Of a DNA stretch of 64,000 nt, positions 48,851 to 62,324 are shown in pieces. The translations under genes were made by a program, and so were the position numbers. Below the pieces are notes generated by a model that was not told the DNA's origin, searched no databases, and saw only the letters and a program-made list of their open reading frames with translations. The stretch is from Atrina japonica (Eukaryota; Mollusca; Bivalvia; Pterioida; Pinnidae): contig BROG01000404.1 of NCBI GenBank assembly GCA_030159075.1, forward strand, positions 62,001-126,000. Direction: 5' to 3'. Position 1 is the stretch's first letter. Each line of letters opens with the position of its first letter.

Positions 48851-50070
48851 TGTAGAATCGGACAAACTCATTTCAAGTGTCGTGGAGGAGTGAACGTTAA
48901 AGGCTGACCGGTCAAATTAAACTACATTAAATATCGTAAAAAGTTCTCCGATTCACACATTTCGCAATTTAAAGACATACTAATCCAAACTAGTACACAC
49001 ATACACTGAAATTAGTCAGAAAATGATAAAAACAACATGATACAAACAACCTTAAGTAGCGATTGCACGTGTAACCGTCACGGAAAGGATGTCAAACATG
49101 AATGTACGTCAACTTGTGGAAAGTACTTCACCGAAAACTACAACTATTCATTTTTCTAAATAAAATATTGTTATAAATACGTTTGCCACTTTCAAGTTAA
49201 ATAGATAAAAACAAAAGACAGTATTATTTTCTCCGACCAGTTTAAGTCTCCACGATTGTACAGAAGTGTTATATAAATAGCCTTGACAGACTGAGATTTC
49301 TTCAGTGGAAATTCAAATAAGGGTGGTGAATTATTCACTTTGTTTCCGCTTTATTTCCTTCCTCAAAACATTTCAACGCTCTATTTCTGTTCCTACACGC
49401 ACAGTACAATTTTTATCGATTCTGTCTCCCTTCTTTTTCTGTCCTTTGTGTTTTGTTTATTTGCTATCTGTATGACAACGTGTTTACTTCTTTGTGGAAT
49501 GTTGGTGAACTCGGACCTTTCACAATTCGTGCCCATCTCAACTCGTATCCGCATTTAATAAGTTATGCCTACGGTAGAAGTTTTTTCCCCATAAAGATTG
49601 TCATAACCGAAAATTGAGTAAAATCATCCTCAAGATGATCAAAAGATTAGGCACGAGTTATGATGGATACGATATAACAATAACGCATATGTTGAACTTA
49701 TTCATCCGAGGTTGCCTTGAATATTACGCAACTCCGTTTGTATTTATTGTCGTTACGAGTAAACATTTTTTGATCTTCAAACTCAAATTGATAGAAACAG
49801 TGAATCACTAAGAAGCGTGAATATAACAACTTTATAAAAGCATTTTGTAAAGCACATTATCATTAAAACAGAATTAACAAATTTTCTGAGCGTACACCAT
49901 CGGTCATGGGCCTTTAACCTTCCATCGTCGACAGGTGTATAGGCCTATACTATTTTGTCAGGTGTCGACAAGCTGTGACATCACAATATGATAATCATGT
50001 AGCGCTTCTATGTAATGATAATGCACTGCATATAAAGTTGCGTCACATTCTATTTACGTACACTGTCTAA
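48851..50070. other. Intergenic, nothing recognisable
   Basis: Short frames at 49,340-49,558 and 49,614-49,811 have no supporting motif or context. Confidence 0.4.
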
Positions 50071-50219
<149 letters not shown>

Positions 50220-50911
50220 ATGAAGTATGAGAGAAGAAAGTAATCAAATAGGTGTATTAGTGGAAAGAGAAATCTTAACCCTTTTGGTAAGAATCTGAAA
50301 GTCAAATTCTCGGAAAACTCTCGGAATGGACAGTCATTGTAGTATCATTGGGAGGGGAATGTTCTTATAAACGCAACAAACCCACATACCCTTATAAAGT
50401 TCTATCAGTGTCACTTTGTATGGGACACACTTTATCAGCTGAATTCTTCAGCTCCTTCAGTTGAGAAATCAACAAATATTAATTCAACATATCTATTTTA
50501 TAACATGAAACAACGTGCTGAAAATTACATTTCGAAAGGTTTTACAATTACAACATTTTAAATAAAATAACCCTTTATATTATGACCTACAATGAGGTAA
50601 GAGTTTAAATGAAGTTAACGTCAGAGGTCATATAATAAAAAAGGCGTGATATAAAACTGACTCCCCGTATATAAAAAAAACGCTTAAATATGTAAGAGAA
50701 ATTGAACCGAGTCACCATGACACAAACTTATTATTGACTGCAAAGACAATAAAAATATTTGTAAAAATGTTTGTAAAATATAATTTAACTGCAGTGAAAT
50801 TGCAAAGATGTTAATTATCAGCCAATAAATATATATATCTTGAAAGATGGAATAAGTCATTAACGTGAAAATGATAAAACGATGTTAATATATTTTATAC
50901 TACTACTAAAC

Positions 50912-50955
<44 letters not shown>

Positions 50956-50957
50956 TC
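50912..50957. repeat. (GAT)n microsatellite
   Basis: About 15 GAT repeats. A second interrupted GAT/GAC tract lies at 51,767-51,842. Confidence 0.96.
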
Positions 50958-51029
50958 GTCCAGAAAAATGACACTGTTTCCCCACTTCAACATTTTTTTT
51001 TTTTTTTTTACATTTTAACGAACCAACTA

Positions 51030-51245
51030 TGACTAGGATTTATTACTTACTTATTTCATTTGTATTTGACTGTGGACTGGCGGCAGCGGTGACTAAGGCA
51101 TGCTTACTTCGCTATGGCTCATGATCCCACTTCTGAATTTCCAGATGTCCGTGTTTATCCAATGTTAACCAGATTTGTATATTGTCTGCTCAACATTTTG
51201 AAGATTAGTACTTTGGTATCGGTGAATCGGGAGAGTGTTTAGAGT
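51030..51245 (+). mobile_element. Retroelement 3'-tail fragment
   Basis: TATTTCATTTGTATTTGACT GTGGACTGGCGG, GCTTACTTCGCTATGGCTCA TGATCCCAC and TACTTTGGTATCGGTGAA match the tails at 43,780 and 47,270. Confidence 0.7.
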
Positions 51246-52556
51246 GTCACGTCTTATAGGCCATGTATTTAAAGTTGAACACAAATCCAAAAGTCTTCCA
51301 CTTCTGATACTTAACAACAGGATCGCGATGGTTTGTAATCTGAAATGCTATCCGAACTGAAAAATACAAACTTTCCATAACGAGTATAACACTACTACTG
51401 AGTCGTCGCTTGTGGGATAAAAGGATGTTTTGTATTATTTTTGCTTGACAAATGATCTACGTGTTTTCGTTTGTGTGAAGACGTCGCTAGCTAACGATGA
51501 AACGATACAAAATTTGACCTTTGCTATGAAATTACGTCGATACAGTTAGGTTTCATTTATGCACCACCTACGCCTTCCGTTCCATTGGACTTATCTTAAA
51601 AAACTATGGGTTTCATTTGTTTTGCAGAGCTCTTGGTGACGGATGACTTATAACCTGTTTTAAAGAGGTTTCAGGTATCAGGCGGTACTGGGATTCAAAC
51701 GCAGGAACCCCCTGGTGTGTAACGAAACAGCGGGCGGTCTGTAAAAATCATAGTTGAAAATAAGAATGATGATGATGATGATGATGATGATGATGGCGAC
51801 GACGATGATGATGATGACAGCGACGACGATGATAAAGATGATAGTGTACACTAATCTTAAATATATTGGAAATGATTTAGTTCAGCTGAGTCATGTCATT
51901 TGTATCAAATACTGCTGTTATAAAAGATAATTTTCTGTTACTAAGCAACTGAAATACATAACAGTTATTATATGCATATGTGTGATGAACAAACTGGGTA
52001 ATTGTCTATGGCTTCATCACTCTCGATTTATTATTGAAGGAACCATTATCTCATTATCATTCCATTGCTATCACGTTATATCATCATCATTACTCAAGAG
52101 TATATGTGGAGATGGATAATCGTTTCAACTGTTTAATAAGAGCATGGCTACGAGCTGTCGAACGTAATCTGAAGACGCATTGATAACAACATGTTCGTTA
52201 CATCTATTAAAGTTGATATTTTTACATAACCTTTTAGAACACACATTGAGCCACGCCCATCAATCTAGCGTTTACTGATAAACTTTTATCAGACTTCAAA
52301 TTCCCTATATTAAATGCCGTTAATACAGTGTTTTCTGTATGTGTTTTGGTTTAAAATGGTATGTTTTCGTAACAGCGATCATGATAGTTCTAAAATCTTA
52401 TATTTCTGTCATGGAAAAATTCATATTTATTTTAAACTAAACATTATGTTGTGTCTGAGCATGCTGTGTGAGCCGTTTTTACTTTCTAATATATATGCAC
52501 GTTTTTCTGACAGGCGACATGACATCAGTTTAATCAAGGTCTAAGCCATATAGATT
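51246..52556. other. Intergenic sequence downstream of the receptor gene
   Basis: It includes the GAT/GAC tract at 51,767-51,842; there is no supported gene. Confidence 0.4.
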
Positions 52557-52562
52557 TTTATT
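52557..52562 (-). promoter_or_regulatory. Candidate polyadenylation signal of the receptor gene
   Basis: TTTATT on the plus strand reads AATAAA on the minus strand, about 235 nt past the receptor stop codon. Position and sequence fit a poly(A) signal, but the region is AT-rich and such hexamers are frequent by chance. Confidence 0.4.
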
Positions 52563-52795
52563 AATATTTTTCATGTTAAAAAAATTTCATGTTGAATAAT
52601 TACATAAATGATCTATAAATATTATACTCTTTTTATAGCATAACATTAACCCAATGGGATGATTTTACATTTGGATGTACCAACAATATATAAAACCTAA
52701 CAAATATCCGGTTCAGAGATGATCCTAAACTTTGTATAAAATTGATAAAAAAAAAACCAATCAAATCATAACCTAAATGCAAATTAGATTCGACA

Positions 52796-53039
52796 TTAGG
52801 TTTTAATTGAAGCTTTTGAAATAAGTTCATTCATTTCCCGACTATCAGGAGTTTTGTCTGACGAAGTACCACGAGATTTGTCGAAAGTCACGTGCAGTCT
52901 CTTACGAGATTTTGACATTTGTGTAATGTTTGTAGAGTAGTCTGCTGAGCACTGATCGTTTATTATCTTCCTCCTACCGTCTAGGTCTTCCATACAACAT
53001 CCCAATTTGTCTAGCACAATTTTCATGACGCGAATTCGT
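52796..53039 (-). CDS. CCAPR: Neuropeptide GPCR, terminal coding exon: helix 8 and cytoplasmic tail
   Basis: This is the last coding exon of the receptor, starting after a strong acceptor (TTACTTCTTTTGCAG). The two spare bases AG from the 59,747 exon plus its first base A make an Arg codon, and the frame then stays open for 80 codons to a TAA at 52,796-52,798. The tail begins RIRVMKIVL, a basic amphipathic helix-8 continuation. A Cys-Cys pair (LGCCMEDL) at residues 14-15 is a likely palmitoylation site, as in many class A receptors. The rest is hydrophilic, with many Ser, Thr and Lys residues (SKSRKR, SRGTSSDKT) that could be phosphorylated and bind arrestin; that role is inferred. The joined helix-8 sequence reads [15 protein letters not shown], which fits a receptor tail. 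The intron from the previous exon is about 6.7 kb and full of repeats. Codon use is ordinary and no frame damage is visible. Confidence 0.82.
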
Positions 53040-53109
53040 CTGCAAAAGAAGTAACACAATAAAATTATTTTCAAAGCCATATATTATATTGTAAAATATT
53101 AATTAGCTT

Positions 53110-53370
53110 ATTTCTGGGTTTCAGCTATTTCAGCTACGTTCACAGATGTAAGAATGTTGACAATATTGTAAATATAATACATAAGTTATAATTTTGACAA
53201 TATTGTAAATATAATATCAAAGTTATAATTTTAAAAATATTGTAAATATAATACATAAGTTATAATTTTGACAATACCAAAGTTATAATTTTGACAATAT
53301 TGTGAATATTATACCAAAGTTATGACTTTGACAATATTGTTAATATAACACCAAAGTTATAATTTTGACA
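53110..53370. repeat. About 37-bp AT-rich tandem repeat
   Basis: About six units of TTTTGACAATATTGTAAATA with TAATACATAAGTTATAA, lying in the last intron of the receptor gene just upstream of the terminal exon. A dispersed repeat follows. Confidence 0.82.
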
Positions 53371-53394
53371 ACAAAACATCAAAAACAAATGCTT

Positions 53395-53720
53395 AAAACG
53401 TCCGCTTCTGTCAATAAGTGTTCACTAGTTGAAAAAGAGATAGAGCTTGGAATTAAAATGTAGAAGCCTAATTGATAAATCCAAATACAATGCTTATACA
53501 GAAATCCATCTAAGAATAACCACATTTAAAAGATGACTATCTAATCTTGTGAAGAGTTTGGAATTTAAATGGTGATATCGATACGAAATACGACTTATAC
53601 AATAAGCAGCTGGTACCGAAGTACCACGTACGTTCGGGGACAAAAACGCCACTCTAGCAGTGGCAACTACCCATAGGTGAGCATCAACATAAAACTCTAG
53701 TGTACTATTGGCAAATTGAA
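53395..53720 (+). mobile_element. Dispersed repeat of the GGTACCGAAATACCAG family
   Basis: It holds CATCTAAGAATAACCAC, ATGACTATCTAATCTTG, CAGCTGGTACCGAAGTACCA and CACTCTAGCAGTGGCAAC in the family order. It is intronic in the receptor gene. Confidence 0.6.
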
Positions 53721-54079
53721 CATCAAACGGATTGGGAACAAGTTTTTAAGTATTCAGATATAGTACACAGCTGTCAAAGACGAAACCCTTGGAATTAAAA
53801 TAACACATTTAAGACAGACTTGGATAGACGAAAAAGTAAAGTTGAATTAGAAGTAAGTCATACGTTCCACGATGCTGCAAAGCTTAATTGATATTTTTGC
53901 TAATTTAAATTTTCAGTTGACATGCGGACGTGTTATATTAATAATATGGTGATTTCACCAGCTGTATGTGAAGTGTGACAATTTAAAATTGCTTTAATTT
54001 CATGTCAGTGCACTGGGATTTGCAAAATGTAAATTATTTGAAATAAGCATGTCTTTCACATCTTTCTAAATATTCAGAA

Positions 54080-54080
<1 letters not shown>

Positions 54081-54176
<96 letters not shown>

Positions 54177-54250
54177 CTGTATACATATATTATCGTCATA
54201 TATATATAATATATATATATATATTACTGTATACAATAATTTATATATAT
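54081..54250. repeat. (TA)n microsatellite
   Basis: About 48 TA repeats to 54,176 with one AAATA interruption, plus shorter tracts to 54,250. Confidence 0.95.
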
Positions 54251-54852
54251 CGTCAGTGGGCGAATTCAAAACTAGGCGAATTCAAAATGCTAAATTCATC
54301 TATTTTTAATAATTATCAATAATTTATATATATATACACGAATTTATTTTGGCAATTACTAATGAATCGAAGAATTATTTGTCGACAGACTATTGTTATG
54401 TTTGTTTGATATCATTTTGAGTCTGAAATTCCAAAAAATAAGGCTTTTTTTGGAAAATATTTTTCAAATTAATCGAAAAATATTTTGTTGACAGCAAACT
54501 GGAATGTTTTATATCATTTTGAATTTAAAAGTTCTGACAATAATAAGTTTTCTTGGAAAATAATACATTTAAATGATATAATTTCATTAATGCATATCTG
54601 TTGAGCTTTAGATCCTACATACAGTCTATAACCCAAGTCTTGATCTCAGAAACATTTGAAAGATTGTTGTAATTACATGTAGTTTACAAAGTGCCAATAT
54701 CACAAGCGTTCACTTTGTTTCCATGACAGATAATCATAATATATAACAATGGCACGACTGTGCCGGAACAAAAACGATGCAGTACTAAACACAGTAGTAA
54801 TTAGTATAGTGTATAGTTTGTTGATTTGCACCATGCAACGGAAGTTCCATTA

Positions 54853-54996
<144 letters not shown>

Positions 54997-55479
54997 TTAA
55001 CAGCACTTCCCTAAAAGCAAATGGTCAATAAAAATTAAACGGATTATGAATATTAATGGAAAGTATGTAGATCAGTTAACTGACAGTTAATACCGATAGA
55101 GTGTATAGTGTATCACTGACAAAACACCAAGCTTATAGCTTTGAAAAACAAAATAAAATAAAATAAAAACAAAAGAAAAAAGAAAAGATAAATAAACCCA
55201 ATATTCACTTCAGTTCAGCTCCAATTTTAAATAAACGTAAAATAGAATATGTTCTGGTAGAAAACTGCTTTCTACGTCTATACAAAATATGTAAGTGGAA
55301 TAAGTAATTGAAAGACTGATGACGATCAGAATGGATAATCACATTTGGAAATGGCATTCGATTGAGTTTAAAAGTTGTTTGCAATTTACAAGAAAGCCTT
55401 GTGCTACCAGGAAAATTCTTTTTTCAAATGAACAATTCATGATTGAAACTTAAGCTATTTGACAGCAAGATATAGTAAT

Positions 55480-55725
55480 ATTTGGCACTGATAACACCAT
55501 TTAAATTCAAAAATTTTTTCTAAAGCGAAGATAGTCATTTTTACAGTGGTTACTATTAAACGGATTTCGGCTATACTTTTAGAGATATTTTTTGACCTTG
55601 TATAATACCACTTTCTCTATAGAAAATATACATTTTTTAAATTGGAGCTCAACTGATGAAGTCTCATTGACAGAAACGATATCGTCTTGAGCATTATAAC
55701 TTTGGTATTACGTTTATAATATTTA
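55480..55725 (-). mobile_element. Dispersed repeat of the CTCAAGACGATATCGTTTCT family, reverse copy
   Basis: The plus strand reads CCATTTAAATTCAAAAATTT ... AACGATATCGTCTTGAGCAT TATAACTTTGGTAT, the complement of the copy at 24,470. Confidence 0.75.
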
Positions 55726-56068
55726 AACTGAAAGATACTAAAAGATTGGCTAGCATAATTGTACAGCAGTAGTAATTTGATTCATTTACATTTGTACATT
55801 CACATGTATTTTTAAATACAATTTTATAGAACTTCATAAGATATGATGGAAATGAAGAAGTTTGCTCTAGAATGCACGATGAAATAATGCGTTCTCATTT
55901 CACGTCTCGATATAATACAGAGATTGAGATCCATGTGCAAAGATACTAAAACAGGAAGCAGTGTTATATATAATTGTTACTTGAATATCATAGTATAAAA
56001 TAGATAAAAACAACCCTACACCAACAGATAGTGTGTGTGTAATATGTATAAGCCTTATAAAAAATATT

Positions 56069-56071
<3 letters not shown>

Positions 56072-56126
<55 letters not shown>
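56072..56126. repeat. (TA)n microsatellite
   Basis: About 27 TA repeats abutting the left end of a MITE. Confidence 0.96.
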
Positions 56127-56130
<4 letters not shown>

Positions 56131-56310
56131 GACACTTGTATATAACGACCTCCTTAGGGACACTAATAACCAGTCTTTATAGGGAGGTGGTCTTTATATA
56201 GAGATTGATTCGTCACAAATGGTACTACATGAATTGGGGACAGCAAAAACAGTCTCTGTGACAAGGTGGTCTTTATACACAAGTGGTCGCTAAAACAAAA
56301 TTTACTGTAT
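56127..56310 (-). mobile_element. MITE, near full length, reverse copy (TACAGTAAAACCTG family)
   Basis: On the minus strand it starts TACAGTAAATTTTGTTTTAG CGACCACTTG and ends TATATACAAGTGTCACTTT. The internal order (ACCACCTTGTCACAGAGACT, GCTGTCCCCAATTCATGTAG) matches the copy at 10,330. It is directly adjacent to a (TA)n tract, consistent with TA target preference. Confidence 0.78.
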
Positions 56311-56689
56311 ATAGTTAGTTAGCAAAACATAAATATCAATATGTCTGACCTTATTGATTCTAAAACCGTGAAACAAACATAACATGAATATATAAATTAC
56401 TTTCTAATTACATAGGACTACATCAAAGATAACATAAATATTATATTGAATTTTGTTATACACGTTATAATTAATATATGCGCATTATTACTGAGATAGA
56501 CTCATGCAAAAGCGTGAAACATGCCCGTTTTGAAATATCCTAGTTTAATTGTCACAGTTCATTAAACCCTGTTTATGTAATAAATTATGTAGATATGTTA
56601 AAAATATAAACACACCATCACCTCATTTCATCTTGCCTTTCACTTTAATTTATCAAATTATGGGATATTTTAATCCATTGATATTATAA

Positions 56690-56975
56690 TACTACCAAAG
56701 TTATAATGCTCAAAACGATCGTTTCTGTCAATTAGGCTTCATTAGTTGAGCTCCAATTTAAAATGTATATGTATTTTCTAAAGAGAAAGTATAGCCGAAA
56801 TCCGTCTAAGAGTAACCACTGTAAAAGGATGACTATGTTAGCTTTAGAAAACTTTGGAATTTAAATGGTGCCAAATATTACTTTAGTATCAGATGGTACC
56901 GAAATACCAGGTACTAGGTTTATGTATACCCTCGGGGACTCAAACGATACACCTGCAGTGGCAACGTCCTAGTGG
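56690..56975 (+). mobile_element. Dispersed repeat of the CTCAAGACGATATCGTTTCT family
   Basis: ACCAAAGTTATAATGCTCAA, CATTAGTTGAGCTCCAATTT, CCGTCTAAGAGTAACCACTG and GGTACCGAAATACCAGGTAC occur in order, followed by CTCGGGGACTCAAACGATAC. Confidence 0.75.
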
Positions 56976-57558
56976 TTGTAATATGCTGAAGAGCCTACAG
57001 GCGAAAGCGCTAACAGAATAAAACACAAATTTGTGACATTTTTAAACTGCTTTTTTAATATACAGGTGACTTTCGATGGCTCGAACGATGTATATATAAT
57101 ACAGCTATAACAAGGCCACTTAGCTATCTGAGCTTTAGAAAACTTGGGAATTGTTATCAGTGGCAAATATCTATTAATTAGAATATAGGGATTCCACTTG
57201 ACAAATTACTAGTATAATTTGTGTCAATCGCCTTTAAGTCGGAGAACTGTATTCTGCTACAGCTAAACCGGGTATATGATTGACCAAGATGTCCGGGTAT
57301 AGAATATTTTTAATGTATTTTAAGTTTTATTCCTGATCACACACGTTTTGACACTATAATTCGCTTTACAGTCCCACCAAACATTGTGTTTCTTCTTAAA
57401 TTGTTGTATGTTTAATTCCACCGGAAATTCTGAATGGAACTTAGTCACGGGAAGAAAATTTCGCGAATGACTGTTTCCAAAGCAAATACAAATTTTGTTA
57501 TGAATTTTTCACGAGTACTTTGTACAGAGCTTTGAATAAAAAATATAAATAATTTGTG

Positions 57559-57561
<3 letters not shown>

Positions 57562-57626
<65 letters not shown>
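57562..57626. repeat. (TA)n microsatellite
   Basis: About 32 uninterrupted TA repeats in the receptor intron. Confidence 0.97.
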
Positions 57627-57629
<3 letters not shown>

Positions 57630-59746
57630 TGAATTTTGTTGGTTATAACTTTATATATGTTATTGTTAACATATTGTTTTTCTGATACTTCATAAGTATA
57701 AGGTATCAATTTCACGTGTATTTAATTTCGTGGTATTATCTTTGACCGCGGATATACCGAAATTAAATCCCCCTGCGAATAAAAGCATCAATACAGTATC
57801 CATAATACATTTAATATCAGTCACGATTATGACATATGACATCCTGTCTTTCAAATGTTTGAACGATAAAGAAGGTTGTAGTTTCATATTCATGAACAGT
57901 ATGTTTGAGTTGGAAATGTATTTTGGGTTCCTGTCATCGTCCTCAAAATTAGTGCCAACATCTGTTATTCAATACCCTGTGGAAATGAATAATCCCAAGT
58001 AACAGATTTAAGAAATTTACTTTTATCATTAAACTTTTGACGAGTAATGCCATGGATTATATCACGCATGCTCTGTTTGATGTTACTGATGAATTAATAT
58101 CAAGCCACAGACATATTTACCTCTTTGACAACTTATAGTGAAAACTTCTAAAGGAAGTATATTTATCGTATCTCTAAGCTCTGACCTGGAATGATAAACC
58201 CGGGGGTCCAGTACAATTACGTAGTTACTATATTCCACTATATGTGCATAAGATATGAGACGTTTTTAAAAGTTTAAATAGATATCATGCTCATCAAAAT
58301 GATATATTTAGGTGTCTATATTTCACCGAAAAACTAAGAGGGAAGAGTAAAAAATAAGCAAAAGGAGGTAAGAATAAGTGACCATTAAAATTGGAAAGAC
58401 TTATCATGCAATACCATCGCCATACCGTATATGTAGTATATAACATAAATCTATTAGTACCATTCAACGATTACGATGGTTGCCGGGAAAGTCCACCTCT
58501 CGTGGTCGTAAACGTGGTACTCAGCCTCGTTATAACAGTTTGCCTTAAAGATGATAACTTAAGTATCAGTTCCTCAAATCAATGTTTAAGGGAAAATGTA
58601 TTTTCTTTTCACTTTCCGGTGTTGCTTAATTATAACACAAACGCATACACACGACATAAGTAAAACAATTGTGCTATGTTTTTACAGCCGTGATCTAAAT
58701 GATATTAAATCGAATGTGCGTATAATTTTAATTGTGTTCAAATGCATGAAAGTATTTGCTACAGTATACTTGACATGACAAAGATATAGAACTTTAAACT
58801 TGATTCCTGGGCTCGGCGATAACAAAGTAAGTAAATATTTAAACTTAAATTATTATTTTTCTTTGGAGATCAAAACGTTCGAGTTTTTTGAAAAACAATC
58901 ATAATAATGAAATAATTTCAGAGAGCATACAAATAGTCTAGAAATACGCTGCAATTTGAGTATTCACTCCCAACGTGGTTTTCATTATTAATTATTTATT
59001 ATTTGAACGTAAAATCAGATGCATAGTTTAAAAAAATTAAAGCCAAAACAATTGCTCAAGACGTTCTCAATAAAACTTCAGATACTAAGGGGTGAGCTCG
59101 AATTTGAAATAGATGTAACCTTCCGAAACAAAAAATGGTTACATACATGGCAAAAAAACCCTCATTGTATTCAATAGTCTGTCTAAAAATAAACTAGAAT
59201 CAATTTTGTTATCAATGGCATCCAGATGTTATACAAACAATTTTGTAGTCAAAATAATAATATAGAAGTTGATCTTAGATATCCACGAGGCTATCAAATG
59301 ACTAAAGCATTTTTGATTTAGTGATACATTTATCGCTTAACCATCTGTCAAAATATGACATATATAGTGAAAGAGATAACATCTAGTAAACTAAAGTCAA
59401 TTATTTGATAATTATAGAGTTACTTATTTGGTATAATGTCACAAAATTATCTCAGTCACATCTCCTGAGGTATTTTCCATATCCATAATGAATGACACAG
59501 TTGTAAAATTGTGACTTACTTACATTCTTAAGAGATAGCTACAAATAGTTTGTGTTTTGTATAAAACAAAGTATACAACTAAACAACATCATCTGCATGC
59601 CGGAAACACGACAGGTATATTTCAAAATAATCTAAAGCATACAGGTATATAACTAAATACATGGAATATGTTGAATTTTTCTAACATCTATACATGGGGA
59701 TGGCAATACACAGAAAATGTAATTACACATAAATAAATGATCTCAC
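57627..59746. other. Receptor intron with one repeat trace
   Basis: 57,720-57,780 (TCGTGGTATTATCTTTGACC GCGGATATACCGAAATTAAA) resembles a short repeat common in molluscs. No further receptor exon is supported between the two called. Confidence 0.4.
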
Positions 59747-59927
59747 CTTAACTGTCTGCATATTCGCGTACTAAATACACCATATATAATAGGGTTAGCT
59801 GCTGAATTGAGAGGTGCCAAGCTTTGTATGAATGCAGATATGGCTATATTTGTTTGTGATATCTGTATCACGTCGTAAACTGTCAATAAATTCCAAATGA
59901 AGTAAGGACTCCAACACAAAATGAATA
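59747..59927 (-). CDS. CCAPR: Neuropeptide GPCR (CCAP/neuropeptide S receptor-like), penultimate exon: TM6 end, ECL3, TM7
   Basis: This is an internal coding exon of a class A (rhodopsin-like) G-protein-coupled receptor in the plasma membrane. The 181-nt segment is bounded by a pyrimidine-rich acceptor (ATTTTTCAG) and a GTGAGA donor. It encodes 59 full codons. Residues 1-14 are the end of TM6 with the CWSP (CWxP) toggle motif at 4-7. Residues 15-25 are a short third extracellular loop. TM7 follows, with [14 protein letters not shown] at residues 35-48, which holds the NPxxY motif, then helix-8 start STRICRQL. The QTNIA and [14 protein letters not shown] stretches resemble, from memory, arthropod CCAP receptors and the related neuropeptide S receptor. 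Such receptors signal through heterotrimeric G proteins on binding a short peptide. The exon starts needing one base and ends with two spare bases (AG), matching the exon at 53,039. Exons for TM1-TM5 must lie beyond 64,000; I see none between 59,928 and 64,000. GPCR identity is very secure, the subfamily less so. Confidence 0.9.
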
Positions 59928-60104
59928 CTGAAAAATATAGAATAATGAGAACTCTTCAGTCAGGAAAGAAATATTCAACTATGAGTCAGTCATGACGGAA
60001 ATATAGTATATAACATTTTACTATGAAACTTAAAGTCATGTACTACTAAAATCCAAAAAATACAGATAATAAAGTATTAATCTTCAGGATGTCTAGGATT
60101 CAAT

Positions 60105-60250
60105 ATATAAATCTGATGAAAATAGATAAACATGGACATCTGAAAATCTAGAGGTGGGATCAGGTGTCATGGAGGAGCAGGCATCCCCTGTTGACCAGAA
60201 ACACCAGCTTTCAGTTCACAGTCAAATTCAAATGAAATAAGTGAGCTATA
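60105..60250 (-). mobile_element. Retroelement 3'-tail fragment, reverse
   Basis: The plus strand reads CATGGACATCTGAAAATCTA GAGGTGGGATCAGGTG and GGAGGAGCAGGCATCCCCTG, the complement of the tail at 43,780. It lies just upstream of the receptor exon at 59,747-59,927, within that gene's intron. Confidence 0.7.
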
Positions 60251-60732
60251 AAACCTTGTTACAAACGGTATAGACGACTAAATAACCTTTACCGAACAGG
60301 TAACAGAACATGTCATTGAGTAAAAATATAGTAATTACAAACAAGGTCTTTATACCGACCTTAAAATTTTCTGAACTTTGACATCAAGCGCAATTCCCGA
60401 TATCCTTGTTACAATAACTTATTAGTTAGTATATGGAATGATCATATGTAGAACACGATTTGGCATATCTGGTCATTTGTGAGATATAAATACCAAATGT
60501 TGGCGATAGGGGGATATTACTACTTAAATGTTAATTCAGAAGACTGTTGACACAGAGCGTTGTTATTATATTCCGTCTCGGTGCATACATAACATTTGAC
60601 ATTTGACTTATTGATCTCTTACCAAGGTTGAACGAACTCTGTCTTCATACGCGAGATTGTAAAATTCATAGGGATATAAACAATCTTCAAACAGCACAAT
60701 AATACAATGGACGAAGTAATGTCTGCATAATG

Positions 60733-60769
60733 CAAAAAAAAAAAAAAAAAGAAAAAAAAAAGAAAAAAA
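60733..60769. repeat. A-rich tract
   Basis: A run of 18 A followed by G-interrupted A runs. Confidence 0.9.
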
Positions 60770-61074
60770 TCTCAATTGAAACAAAATCAGGTCGGAAGAA
60801 AGACATTTTGCATTACTATAATGTGCAATGTACTATTGATCCCATCGCGCACGCGGTATAGCAAGAAAATTCCCATTAAAGATTGTGAACAGATGCCCTA
60901 CTTGACGGTATGAAATTCTCAGTGGCAAATTTGCGATGCAAATATTAAGTTATTATTGTTTTATTATACTGGCTATCGGTGTTTCTTTGCAATTTTATCC
61001 ACTAATTGAAATACCGAGTTATTTTATCGAGCGTAAAATCACTGAATCGTCTAAACTGAATGTAACCTAGGGAC

Positions 61075-61945
61075 ACCCCTGGTCACCATGCGACCGATAA
61101 CTCACGGTAGATGTGACCAATCAAAGATGATGCTAACTCATCCGTGTCATCTAATTTCACCACTTGATTTTTAGAGGTCCTTGCAGGTCATATATTCACT
61201 ATGAATATTGTCTAATATCAGCTGGTACCGAAATACCAGGTAATGGGTGTATATATACTCTCGGTGACTCAAACAAGCCACCAACAGTGGCAACGACCCA
61301 GTGAATGGAAATATTACTTATGTAAAACAGCAATTATAGCTTTTTTTTCAAATAGGGCAAATCACAATGCTCAAGTCGACCATTTATGTCATTGAGACTG
61401 CATCAGTTGAACTCGAATTAAAAAAAAGGAGTTCCGAAAAAGAAAGTTGAATCATACAAGACTAAATCGTAAAAGTATACATATTACAAAATCTGTCTAA
61501 GAATAACCACGAATTTAAGAAACTTAGAATTTAATTTGGAATCCATACGAAATATTAATTTAGTATGTAATTATTAGCTGGTACCGAAATATTAGGTACT
61601 GGTCTTATGTATACTTTCGGCAATACAAACAGTCCACCATCATTGTGATCCTCACTGCGATTACTCTGTTTCACTAAGTGAATTGTTGTGTTTCCTGTTA
61701 GATGGAGGTTGTTGAGACGTCTGTACCAATTGTGAGGAGGATTCGTTTCTCACGTATTTCATTTTGATTTGACTGTGGACTCACGGCGGATGTGACCGGT
61801 CGACAGGTAATGCTTACTCCTCCATGGCACCTGATTCTACCTCTTGATTTTCAGAGGTCAGTGTTTGTCAATTTTTTACCAGACTTGTACCTATATCCTG
61901 GACATCCTATAGATTTATACTTTGGTATCTGAGATTTTTTTGATA
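61075..61945 (+). mobile_element. Composite of retroelement fragments
   Basis: 61,080-61,215 is a diverged 3' tail (CGATAACTCACGGTAGATGT). 61,215-61,320 and 61,355-61,640 are GGTACCGAAATACCAGG-family repeats. 61,655-61,730 encodes the reverse-transcriptase C-terminal motif CDYSVSLSELL-like (GATTACTCTGTTTCACTAAG). 61,740-61,945 is a full 3' tail (TGTGGACTCACGGCGGATGT). Confidence 0.68.
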
Positions 61946-62207
61946 TTACTGCTAACACTTTGCTGTCTGTACCTTTGATATCGTTCATATATTTAGAGAG
62001 AAAAGTAACTCAAAATAAATTACTAAACCTGCAAAAATAAGAATAACTATTTTTGTTGATTACAGTTGATTTTCTGTAATTGTGATTTGGAATAGTGTTT
62101 TTGTGGTATAGGCAATCTACCATTGAATTAATGACGCAAACTGTTCTGAAGTTTATTAAAAGTTCTTCTCGTGCATAAGGTATCTTTTCTCTTACGATAT
62201 CCTTCCT

Positions 62208-62324
<117 letters not shown>

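Noticed and set aside
57690..57893. Minus-strand frame as an alternative receptor last exon
   Set aside because: A phase-compatible AG exists upstream (GATGACAG), but it lacks a pyrimidine tract. The peptide has a hydrophobic stretch unlike a receptor tail, and part overlaps a repeat-like sequence. The exon at 53,039 fits far better.
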